Shown: piece by piece, positions 1 through 11,500 of the stretch
Layout: each line of letters starts with the position of its first letter
Position numbering within the stretch: the first letter of the stretch is position 1
Assembly: GCA_022393335.1 (NCBI GenBank)
Contig: JAJEKB010001194.1
Coordinates: 30,855 to 94,854, forward strand
Reading direction: 5' to 3'
From: Macrotrachela quadricornifera
Lineage: Eukaryota; Rotifera; Eurotatoria; Philodinida; Philodinidae
Length of the DNA stretch: 64,000 nucleotides
Notes under the pieces: generated by a model
The model's input: only the letters and a program-made list of their open reading frames with translations
What the model was told of the DNA's origin: nothing
Databases searched by the model: none
Program-made: the position numbers and the translations under genes

Positions 1-77
1 TACTACTGATTTAGGTAACATATTCTCTCCTTAAGTTTTAATTAAAAAAGTTTTGATTCTTCTTTTTTTTTTTTTAG

Positions 78-1866
78 TATTAAAAGGTGATTATCTTCTT
101 TCTGGTGATGTAGATGGTATCATACAAGTATTTAATATTAAACTTAAACAGAACAGGTAGTAAATATTTTTATTACAAAAAAAAATAAAAACGTCTTTTT
201 GTTTGATGAATAAGATCGTTTAATACAAAACGAAGTCCAATTCGTAAAGTTCGTTTTTCACCTGGTAAAGGTAATTTTCGAGCATTTATTCTATTTAATG
301 ATGGTGTTGATATTTGGGATATACGAGATGTAAGTATCTCTTTTTTTTTCAAATTTTTCTATGAGAATTATTTGTTTAAAAATAATGATTTATATAATAG
401 AGAGATCGTATTAGTACATTGAAATATCCACGTGATACAATTCAAGTTACTGATGGTGATTGGGCAACTTCGGATAAAATTGTATTAGCATGTTCGGATC
501 ATTGTTTAAGAATATATGAAATGAATTTAATTGATTCATCAAGTTCACTTGAATTTCAAACAATTCAACGTATGTTTAATTATTAAAGATTTAAAATAAA
601 ATAGAAAGAATAACAGAATTCAATATGTAAGAATGTTCTCTTCTAAAGCTTTGATATTTTATTTTATTTTTCATACATATAAACGCTGTAACTTTTGAAC
701 TATATTTGAATTGACGAATAAGAATATGTTTTAATATTCTTTTAGAATCAACATTATATCCATATTTAATGACACCACGTCATGCTAATTTATTAAAACA
801 TTTATTATGTATAAATAATGGATCATTAAATGATTTAATTAAAAAATGTGAAGATACAAATCTAAATGGATTACTTGAAAAAGAAATTTCAAAACTTGAT
901 GAGTATATAATCATATTGTTTTTTTCTTTTAGTAATTTATCAATTATTAAATAAATGATTTTTTTTTTTAGAGAATCAAAAAATTATTTAACTAATACAA
1001 ATTCAACTATTGATCGATGTTTATTTATTTCTAATCTATTTAATGATTCATGGGAACAACGTTTTTGGAAATTAACTAAATATTATTTATATGAATATGG
1101 TTCATTAAATGAAGATTCAAATCAATCATTATCACTACTTCCATCTTATGATTTACTTCTTGATTCAAAAACATTCGAACAAATTCAATTAGAACGAACA
1201 ATTCGTCGTGATATTAAATGTTCATCATCATCATCATTAACACATTGTATTGATTCTTATATTACTCTTAAACAAATTGATCGTGCTGTACAACTTTTAC
1301 TTGATACAGATCCAGATGATGATACATATGCATTAAATTGTATAAAAGCTTGTCTTATATCTTCAATGCAAAAGCAAACATCTGAAACATCAAAAAATAC
1401 TGTAACTAAATTAGTTGCAACAAATTTAATTGCTAATGGAAAAGTTGATGAAGGTGTACAATTATTATGTACAATTGATTTATGTGCTGAAGCATGTCGA
1501 TATTTACAAGATCATAATCAATGGGAACGTTCAATATGGTTAGCAAAATTACGTCTTAAAGCAAATTCAAATGAATATATTGATGTTATTAAACGTTGGT
1601 CAGAATATGTTCGTCTTCATTCTCAAACATCAAAAATGAATTCAGCTTTAATATTAATCTCATCTGGACAATTTCGACGTGCTATCGAAGTTTTACATAA
1701 TCAAGGTGCAATTGAATTAGCTATACGTTTATTTGTTTGTTGTAAACAATTTGGTATTGATGATGGTACAATAGGACAGAAATTATTTGAAGATTATATT
1801 GATTTAATGCAATCATTTGGTTTTAGTTCAGTTGCAAATGATTTTCGAATAACAGTAGTTGTATGA
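78..1866 (+). CDS. WDR11: WD repeat-containing protein 11, C-terminal part (5' end outside window)
   Basis: WDR11 is a beta-propeller scaffold that works with FAM91A1 in endosome-to-Golgi vesicle capture and is linked to ciliogenesis and Hedgehog signalling. Five visible exons are 78-156, 215-329, 401-569, 746-902 and 972-1866, all with GT-AG junctions in phase. The first ones encode the end of the propeller, with WDR11-like stretches FSPGKGNF and NDGVDIWDIRD. The last exon encodes the helical C-terminal part with the highly diagnostic LIANGKVDEGVQLLC, EACRYLQ and IWLAKLRL. The protein ends at a TGA at 1864-1866, somewhat earlier than in vertebrates, which carry an extra acidic tail. An AATAAA lies near 2036. 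The N-terminal propellers must lie left of position 1. The identification is by remembered family similarity, not a search. Confidence 0.9.
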
Positions 1867-2449
1867 ATAACGAACTTCTTATGTTTTTCTTCTTCTTCTT
1901 TTAAGTAAACAGTGATTTTGCCTTATTCTTTTTTTTTTTTGCTTTTCCAATGTATGTGCAATCGATTGTGAAAAAGAAAAATATACGTCAAAAAAAACAC
2001 TAAGACTATCGATCTTATACATTGACGAACGAAGTAAATAAAGCGAATAAATGATCAGTATATTTGCGGATATGAATAAATGACAATAATCATATAGAAT
2101 AAACTATGATCAAAAAGACAACATAGATATTTATGTATATAATTTTCGTTGAGTATTTCGGAAAGTCATCATTTCAAGCACAATCTTATTAATCTTAAAA
2201 TTTCCGGTGAAATATTAAATATATGTGTAATGTAAGCAAAATAGTTATATGTTTTGATTTTTCTTTTTTTATTTGATTATCTTTCGGTTCTTTTCTCGGT
2301 GAATTATTGTGACGGACGGGGTATTTCAAATTACCGACTAATACCGCCTAACTAGTGATTTTCTTCTTTTTTTTTTCTCTTTCATTTAAAATTTCTCATC
2401 TCATCATCATCTTGTCTCTCGTCATTTCGTCGATCTTTAAACAAACTAT
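1867..2449. other. Intergenic, no gene seen
   Basis: AT-rich spacer between the WDR11 stop and the first secreted precursor. It holds a likely poly(A) signal for WDR11 and pyrimidine-rich tracts near 2365-2430 upstream of the next gene. No conserved coding or RNA feature was recognised. Confidence 0.6.
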
Positions 2450-2806
2450 ATGATCAAAATGAAGTTCTTCATTGTTCTAGTCATCTGCTTTTACATTTTA
2501 AATCAATCAATTATCAATGCACGTACGACAGGACTAAGAAAAATTTATTGGTCTCTTCCAACCATTGGTGACTATCAAGGTGATTTACTTCATCAAAAAT
2601 TTGAACGAAGACGACAAGCTGGTATGTTTTAAAATAGATTAAAATTTTATTTCTTTTTCTTTTTTTATTTATTAATTCTCTTAAAATTTATAGGTTGGGG
2701 TAAACGTCGTGATTTAATGACTGAAGATGACGATGATGACTTTTTACCTTATCATCCTTATACTCCACATGAATATTTTGCTCGTACTTGGTTTGATGAT
2801 AAATGA
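2450..2806 (+). CDS. Secreted GWamide-like neuropeptide precursor (candidate)
   Basis: Two exons (2450-2621 and 2694-2806) encode 94 residues. An alternative in-frame start is the ATG at 2459. Residues 4-24 form a hydrophobic signal peptide ending INA. Downstream is RRR (53-55), then QAGW (56-59), Gly60 and KRR (61-63), the standard layout for release of a short peptide amidated on Trp, here QAGW-NH2, possibly with pyroglutamate. The intron splits the Gly codon (residue 58) of the peptide core. The C-terminal part is acidic (five Asp in a row) and then rich in Tyr, Pro and His, as in spacer regions of prohormones. Spiralian animals have APGW-amide-type peptides, so this is a plausible rotifer member, but only one copy is present. 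Known: the processing grammar. Inferred: peptide identity and function. It could instead be an unrelated small secreted protein. Confidence 0.6.
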
Positions 2807-3058
2807 ACAATGTTTTATCTTGTTCATATTTAGATACAACATATGCTTAAAAAAAGATTTTAAATAATATAAAAAAAATATATATAACTATTTACTGTTC
2901 AACAAAAAACACCAACAAAAACATAAAATACATGCGCACGTTATTTATTAAAATTTAAACATATATATATATATATATATGCAGATCTGAGATGATGTAG
3001 ATAACATGACTACATATTGCGTTGAATTGATGAATTTCCATATTTATTTATATCATTT

Positions 3059-3484
3059 TTATGTATACTTATTTCTACGCCGTAAGAAAGTCATTAAGAA
3101 CCTATGAAATGAGTTGTCATAGTCTTTAAAATAAGGTGGTACCACATGTAATGATCGTTTTTCTTCTAGAATATGTTTTGATGTAGAAGGTAAATCGTCT
3201 TTTAAATTATATGAATTGGAAAGTAACGAATTTTCATTTATCTCTAATAGTGATCTCTTATAAGCGCAGCTAAACATCCACATAGCTCTTTCGTAATCTG
3301 AATTTAATTCCCAATATGATTTTGAACAATCAGTTTCAACAAAAGTCGATTCTTGTTCCGGTACACTTCTTTTACCTGGATTTGGATAACTCATAGGTTT
3401 TGTTCGATGAGGTTTTTTGATAAACCATTGAGCATTTGTTGATAATAATATTGAAATAAAAAATATCGATTGAATAATATTCAT
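3059..3484 (-). CDS. Secreted prohormone-like protein with Pro-amide peptide and Cys pair (candidate)
   Basis: This intronless frame of 141 residues starts with an 18-residue signal peptide ending TNA. Cleavage there would leave Gln at the new N terminus, which could become pyroglutamate. The next 18 residues end in SYPNP followed by Gly-Lys-Arg, an amidation and cleavage site, so the predicted product is an 18-mer with C-terminal proline amide. An internal KK (23-24) could cut it further. Downstream lie two cysteines (about 53 and 73) that could form a disulfide-bonded second domain, then KR, EKR and RRR sites. One peptide straight after the signal peptide and a Cys-containing tail is a common prohormone layout. 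I cannot assign it to a named family (GnRH/AKH, luqin, SIFamide and calcitonin were considered and do not fit well). It converges with the neighbouring precursor, 252 bp apart. Confidence 0.55.
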   Translation of the reverse strand: MNIIQSIFFISILLSTNAQWFIKKPHRTKPMSYPNPGKRSVPEQESTFVETDCSKSYWELNSDYERAMWMFSCAYKRSLLEINENSLLSNSYNLKDDLPSTSKHILEEKRSLHVVPPYFKDYDNSFHRFLMTFLRRRNKYT

Positions 3485-6400
3485 TGATTTGAATATGAAA
3501 TTGTTTAAAAGATTTCGAAGATTAATTCGATAAAATATCTAAATACAATAAGAAAACAGATAGAAAGAAAATAAAGATTATACGAAGAGAATATCTCATA
3601 AACATGATATACAGATCACTTAGCAAAATATTTCCAGAATCTTAAAAATAATTATTAATGCGAATTAAACAAAAAACAAGTACTAATTACTAAAGAAAAT
3701 TACGTTTACTCAAATACACAATGAAACTATGCTAAGAAAACAATATACAAATGGTAACTATTCTTATTCATGAATAATCACCATATGTTGCAGTGAAATA
3801 TCTTACTCAACGTGAAAGGGAATTATTGCATATATATATATATATGCAAAAAGAAATTAAAAGAGATGATTCATTTGAAGTTATTGGTTCTTTAATATGC
3901 TGAATGATGAAGGACATTTGTCACAATATAAAAAAATGAGCATACAATGATTAAAGAAAGAAAAAAGAAAAAAGAAAAATTATAAATGATATATATGAAT
4001 AATGATGAGATTTTATTTGTTTGATACAAACAATATGTTACACCGCCTCAACATTCATTTAATATATTTATTTAAAAAAATTTTTTTAAATAAAGGAGTC
4101 GATTTGTCAATGCCGTTACTATTTTAATTATAATACTTTCTCAGCAGGTTGTTTTTCGTATTGAATTCGAATACGAAATACTGTCTTTTTTTTCTATAAC
4201 ACCTACGCTAAGTATACATTTACCTATTCATACAGGTGAATATTTGTAATCATGCTGTCAGATAATTAGCTCTTTTAGTCAATTATTATTCTCGTCATAT
4301 TCAAGATACAATTTCAAAACTTTCTCATACATTTTTAAAAACTGAATCATATATATATAAATGAGTCGTTAGTCTGTACTCACTGCTTGATTAAACTACA
4401 TTGACTCTATACTTTCAGAACAAATTAATGTATCCATTGAAGTGTCTGAGAAATTATTATATTCTTCGAGTATTTATTAATAATCAAGAATTTATGAGTT
4501 GCATTGTTATGTATATATTTTGTGACAAAGCATAGTATACAGAAAAAAGGAAGAATGATAGATTGACAAAGAATTGCATAAGTTACAAAGGGTTTTCATA
4601 TCCACCCCCGCAATAGACGTATGAATAATAGATAGAAATGTAGGACAATGTCTTTGTTCTTATTGATACATTAATATACTATTTTGTTTAAAAAAATATG
4701 GATCATTTTCTAATTAGACTTCTTCATTCTATCGTTATTGTATATAGTCTTTTACAATTCTATGTAGGTGTAATCATATGATCAATCATCAATGGATTAT
4801 TTAACAAAATTCATTTTTCTACATGTAATTAAATTGTAGATTAAGAAATATTTATTATTCATAGAATTATTTTTCTTAAAAATAATATTTATTAAACGTT
4901 TCTTTTTCATTAAAATTTATAAAACAACCTATAGGTTTCCATAGTAAAGTGTGACGCACAAACTAATTTTAATTGTGTAAAAACTATTTAATTATTTGTA
5001 AGAGCAGACAAGTAATGAGCAAAGACTTTGACGAAAGCTATTTTTATTTGGAATAAAATTTATAAAACTCTGTTAATTTTATTAAATAAACTAATAAACA
5101 ATTTGAATATATTCTTGCAATTATTATCAGACAGAACATGATAGAATTTTATATAGATCATACAGACATGGAATTATCTTCTTAGATATTTTGTCTATTT
5201 CAATTATCAATATGATATCTAATAAAATAATTTATACATCTAGTAAATTGTTTACAAATATAAAATAGATCTTTTTGTAACTTCAAGCTCGTTTTATTTA
5301 CTCAAATTCTAAGAATAAAATATATAAAATAAAATGCTATATTCAATTATATGCCATCAATAGTAACGATGACGTTAGGACTCGTAAGTCTTCTTGAATA
5401 ATTTCAATCATTTAGTGAAATGGAAATTGATAAGTCCCTTTTTCCTTTAAATTGTATTATTTTTAAAAATTAATTGTCAAAAAAAGATCTTAATTTTTTA
5501 ATGAAAAAGTACGTAAAGAGAAAACAAAATAATTATAGTGATACGCTTGAATTAATGTACGAGATGACATATATGATAATTTATTCTCTCATAATATGAA
5601 AGGAAAAATATTTTTATAAAATGCATGATGTTGTATCATTATTTTGTACTTTATTACTATCTATTGAAAATGATTTGTATCATTCTATATCTTTGTGTTT
5701 CTTCAATTGTTGCTTAATGAAATAATCAATCACAGACGTTGAATATATGCTTATTAAAAATTAATTGACCTGTCAAAATTCCAAAAGCCTTTATAATTAT
5801 AAGCACCATCATTTTCTTCAAGGTTTTTCTTCTCATAAGAGCCAAAATACAACTGCCATTAATAATCAATTTGATTATTCAAACAAAATAGATGAAAAAG
5901 CTCTCTACAAATTTATAATCTTGCTATTGACTTTATAAGACTTTTAGTGAAAGAAAATGGTTAATTTAGATATTTTAACAAGAAAAATTTTTGAAGATTG
6001 AATAGAAAATATCTTTAATTAGAAGATTACAATGAATAACTTTCCTAATTTATAAAAACATTGTTAGCAATAGCTTGTTAATAATATACAATAACAAATC
6101 CATACTATACAATATTAGTAATTATTTATCCATTTATAGCACCAAAAGAAGTTTGAGAAATATAAGAACATACTAGAAGTAATGTCAGAATGTACTTAAA
6201 AAGAATAATATCTTATTCCAAAACGATTAACTTAAGCATTATTGAAAGAAAAAACAACTTGGATTTCAAAGAATAATCTCAATCTTGATATCATTATATC
6301 TAACCGAAACCTGAAGTTGATGTCTGATGAATAATCTATAAGGCTTGTATTGATATAACTACTTTCTTGATACTACAGATTATATATATACTTAGAATTA

Positions 6401-7264
6401 TAATAATGTAGCTTAGTCAGTAAAATATCAACATATTTTTTTATGAAATTTACAAAATATTAGGTCTTACATACTAGCATAATATAGGAATGTTTTATAG
6501 TATGTGACTAATAATTTCTCTTGATATTGACATACATTCATCATATGAATAATAAATCGTTTTGATGCATATAGCTTGTGGATGTTTATATAAATTGTTG
6601 CTTTAAAAAAATTTTATTAATGTAATTGAAACTGTACTTCAAAATCATTTCTCTTTCAATTAGTAAACATATTTTGTTATCCTTTCGACTTTATTGCTTA
6701 GCTATAAATTGTTTAGAATGTTTACCTTGATAAATAAAGTTTTTTAATAAGACATTATTTTTACAGGCACTTTTTGCCTTCAAACTTCAATCTAGGAGAC
6801 AAAGTGGGACCATTAGAACTTGTTCATTGCATACGATTCTGTATCATAGTGAAAGCAAACGTCCGTTACTATATTATATAGTTCCAATTTGTATGTAGTT
6901 GTTCATTACATTTATGTTTCTTGATGTATGTTCTTCGAAATATATTTAATGAAATTCATCGTATTCAATCTCTTTTTTGATTTATTATTGTTTTATCTAA
7001 TAATTATTAAGCAGTTATTAATGTAAGATGAAGTAAAATAAAAAGTTCTCCCTGAAACAAATTGGTCTTTATTGTAAACATTGATTCATATCTAGTTAAC
7101 AGTATTACAAAAATTTAATCGTGTAATTGAATTTGTTTACTTATTTCTTTTAATACATAAAAATCGAACACAAATGATTGGTGTTGTTTTACGGGTAAAC
7201 ATTTTCTTTTTAAATTTATTAAACGATTCCAGTATTTTTCTTTAGAATTTTTTAAAAAATTGCA
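3485..7264. other. Intergenic, AT-rich, no gene seen
   Basis: About 3.8 kb with stop codons in all frames and no coding pattern. It contains short AT runs and a perfect AT-only palindrome at 4067-4094. Nothing else was recognised. Promoters of the secreted precursor on the minus strand would lie at its left end. Confidence 0.55.
4067..4094. repeat. Perfect 28-bp AT palindrome
   Basis: The 14-base arm TTTATTTAAAAAAA is followed directly by its exact reverse complement with no loop. Only A and T occur. It may be a cruciform-prone site or chance in AT-rich DNA. No gene touches it. Confidence 0.7.
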
Positions 7265-8525
7265 AATTTACATTTTCAAGAACAGTTGATCATTAAACTG
7301 GACTTCTTTGTACGCGATCTCCATGAGAATATCGACCAATTTCGTTCAAAACAGCATGCTGGACAGATTCATTCAAACTTGTTTACTGTACTTCATGGGC
7401 AAAACTTGTCTCAAACAGGCGTCCTCCACATGATGTAGAAAAAAGGCAGATTAATATCTTTTAATAATTTCTTATCTATCAATACAAATCTCAATGTATC
7501 GCTTGAGTTGGTCTGTAAAACTATGAAAATATCCGATTTAATGGGTATCACATTCGTTATAAAACTTGAACTATCAGTATGATCGGCACCATTCGCACAT
7601 GTTTGGAATGTTAATATCTATCAGATTGAAGTCGTGATCCTCTTCTCAATGTATAGGATTTTTCGAGTTGGACAAATCTCACAAATCGATCGAAATAATC
7701 CTCTTTGACACGTAGATTTCACATTGATAAGTGATACTGATCCGTAACTAAATGTTCTAACTGTATATGTGCAAAAAGAGATCGAAGAATCGATAGGATA
7801 GTCATGACTAGGAAAACTGATGATAAGATTAGTTCATTATAACAAAACCAAAAAACTTATTTAAACCATTCCTAGTGTCGACAAATGGTGAAGATGAGGA
7901 AGCAAATGTCTGTTTTCAACTCGGATTAATCAAGTCTAATCTCGCAGAATATACAAATTCAATTGAATTGTATGAAACTTCGTTGAAAATCCATGAAAAA
8001 ATCCTTCCAATAGAACATTCTAAAGTAGCTGATCAATTCAACGATATCGAAGTTGTCTATATGTTATTGAATGAACGCTCAAAAGCGCTTTCCTATTTGG
8101 AAAAAGCAACTGTCGTTCGACAGAAAACTCTTTGTCTTGAACTTTATTATTTAACAGAGTCTTACAACAATTTCGGATGCATGCATCATATACTGAAGCA
8201 GCAGCACTCGAAATCACTTTTTTATCATGAAAAAGCAATTGAAACTACTTGAAAACACTCTCTTCGAATCATCCTTCTATAGTCAAACCTTACAATAACA
8301 TTGGTGTTACATATATCAACATTGACAAATATTCAAAGGCACTCAACAATTACGAGAAAGCGCATAAAATTATCAAAAAAATTCTTCCACCAAATCATCC
8401 GAATTTGCCTTCTTTGTACGCGAATCATAGTTTGGTGTAGAAACATATGAGCAATTATTTGAAAGCATTTCCAGTTTATGAACGTGCTGTTCATGTTGGA
8501 CGACGTTCTTTACCCAAAAATTAAG
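7265..8525 (+). pseudogene. Decayed ADP-ribosyltransferase-TPR gene, bdelloid type
   Basis: Translation from about 7273 gives a recognisable but broken bdelloid-type protein. First comes an ADP-ribosyltransferase-like part, including a degraded HGQNLSQ where the family has a YRGQG-type motif, then the LISFNNFLS strand, a TFVIKLEL strand and the LFSMYRIFRVGQI segment. From 7875 follow kinesin-light-chain-type TPRs of about 42 residues (for example KALNNYEKAHKIIKKILPPNHP). Breaks: in-frame stops at 7436-7438, 7580-7582, 7706-7708 (where the family has Trp) and 7745-7747 (where it has Gln), further stops and frame shifts around 7795-7875, a frame change near 8249, and stops at 8438 and 8522. The copy is dead as read. 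Functional relatives would modify proteins with ADP-ribose, but substrates are not known to me. Family recognition is from memory. Confidence 0.85.
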
Positions 8526-11500
8526 CTTGTCTGCAACCGTGGAAAAATTATCTCAAACATATTATAAAAAGAATTGGAAATAAACATCTAGTTTTATTTA
8601 AAAAATATATATGAGAAAATCAGAGATGAGTCTTTTTTCAAAGAGCCACTCGTACGGGTAGAGACAGACTCAATGTGTTCGATTACGAGGATAGAACCAT
8701 AGTAACCGATTTTACTCAAGCATACGTCAGAAATTTTCTAATTATTTTGGTATTTCTGCACACAGAATGCATTTAATATATAGAGCGCGGTAGAAAGATG
8801 TTTAAAATAATGAAACATAAAGCAAACAACTTGGATAATTCATTTGCAACACATCATTGAGTGAGTCGTCAGCATCTCTATGTATGAACATTTAGTGAGG
8901 ATGCATTGTCTCGGAATTGTTTTCACACTAAAGGAAGATGGAGTACTTCATTATATTGGACAAATAAATCATCTAACAGACTTTGAAAAAGTTAACAAAT
9001 AACATATAACTGAAAAACGACTAATTTATTATCATAGCAAATTTATGTTTAATTGACTTGTTTTTATTTTCGCTTTCAACAATGTGATCGGTAATTGAAT
9101 TGTACAATTCTATAAATTATTTCATATCCTCCAATTCAGGAATGTTTTTCCTGATTAAAATAACTAAATAGTCACAAAGGAGAAAATGTCTGCATATTAA
9201 CAACTAGATTACTCTTTGAACATTTGCTAATAACGCGTTAAATTTCATTAAAATTACATAAAGAACTTATTTACATATAAAAAGATATTATGATCTGATC
9301 ACAAATTCAATCTATATTTTCTCTAAGTACCATATTTGGTCTTATGTTTCAATTGATTTTTCTATTTTATATAAATTGTTTTTAAACCATGAAGAAACGT
9401 TCACAACGTCATCAATTATATTTGACATCATTTCTATTTTTGAAAATATATGCAAGATATAGTTAAATTTTGCAGCGTGCTTTTTATAATAGTAGCAGTT
9501 ATTCTTAATATCAATTAAATGACTGATTTATGCTTCCGAAACATGCTGTGTTGTGCATGCATATGATTTTATATAATAACCAAGATCAAGATTATGCAGA
9601 AAAATTTCTATATTAGTTTACTTTATTTATATGGTTGACACTTAATGGTGTGATTGACACATATAGTACTGCGTACGAATGAGAGTGCTGTGGTTAAAAC
9701 GAGTCAATATTAACTTTTCTGTTAATAATAATATATCGTCACTTTCATTTACACACAAAAATCTGAACTTTAGTAGAAAACAAATATTGAGAATCTAATC
9801 GTTTCTTCTTTTTAATAATGTTCAAAATTTTGAAAAATTAATAGGCAGAGTATCTCAAACTTCGTCGAAAAATGAAACATCAATATCGTAGAGTATCATT
9901 GGATGACTAGGACAAGATTTTTTTTTGAAAATATACGGTCTCAAAAGAAAATAAAGATCACAGCACGTATATAATAAGGTAGACTGAAAGTAAAATTCTT
10001 CAGAATCTGATAAAACTTGGTGAAATAGTAAGCAAAAAAAAACATAATGGTTTCTGACATCGAGAGATTAACTCGATTGCCACTCTTGCTCATTGAACAT
10101 AAAAATACAAACCAACACAATTCTTTTAATTATAGCATCTAATAACTTCATATTTCGTATACATACAGTTGACATTCAATATTGACTATTTGAACATAAT
10201 CAATTTCTCTTACTTGAAAATATATTAGAAAATGAAATTTTCAGCTTTTTAAAAACTGCAAATTGAAACAATAAAAAGTATTGCGTCATTACTATTTTTT
10301 CTAGCAAATATAAGACAACAATCATTGCTCATATCATGAAAATCTTTATTAACTAGGGATTGTATAAATTTGCTGCAGGCTAATTATTCGTCAAGAACTT
10401 CAAGCAGATTGACATCAAGAGATTATTTTTCATTTTTTATTTCTTATAGACAAAATGAAATCTATCGAGATATATCATTATAGCAGGTTAACTAAAATAA
10501 TCTCTCACATTTTATTAATCTTTTGAAACATGAAACATTCGCATACTACATCTATTGAGCCATGTAGATTGCATATTCTGTTTTATCATATAACTCATGA
10601 TGAGAAAACTAATAACAGTTAATTTATTGAATCATTTTTATATCTAAATTGGCAATCGATACACCTTGTATTTCGTTCTGTGATAATTTACATTATCATT
10701 CTGTTTAAGATTTTATTTAGAAATGCCATATGGTAATCAGTAATACAGCGCTCGTTAGAATAAGATGAATTAAAATTTCGTACATTGTCAATCGATGTTA
10801 AGTCTTAATTTTCGATTGAATATATATTTTTCTAGATAAAAAAAGGGTCATATTTCTGATTATATATATTTTTCTATGTATTTTATATTGTTTGGTTTCG
10901 TCAAAAGAAGTATCTTTGATAAGAACAGGCAATCTATTTAGAAATTATTTACTATGTAAACTATTGGAAATGGTTCACAGCTCTATCTGAAAATAAATGA
11001 TCCTTGTTTGATAAAGATTAGTATTTTAATTCCACAATAAAAATTTACTTAATATATATTTTTGTGATTTGAATGTTTTCGTATGTTCTATGTTTATATC
11101 ATTCTTAGATATCCTATTGGCTAAAATTGATGACATATGTTCTCAAATTTAATCATATATATACATTAGTAATCTTAACTCATTCAACATACAGTGTATG
11201 TCAATACATAATAAAACACGAAAAATCTGCCTCAAACTATAATAATTTATTTGGCAATGAAATATATGTTATGCCCTGTAGCATGTAATAAAAAAATATA
11301 GTTTCCTTTATGAATTCTTCAGATTTGATTTTTAGTTGCTGTTGAGCAATCTTTATGCCTGATTAATACGCTTGAACTGTGATATCATTTGCTACGAGAT
11401 ACAAAATATATGAAATAAAATATGTGTAGCACATTTTTTCTGAGAAAAAAAAGAACAAAAAAAAAAGCTGTTGACTATTTATAAAACTTATTATAGAGGT

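Noticed and set aside
4067..4094. AT palindrome as a terminator or origin
   Set aside because: Eukaryotic AT-rich DNA produces such palindromes by chance; no neighbouring gene end supports a terminator role.
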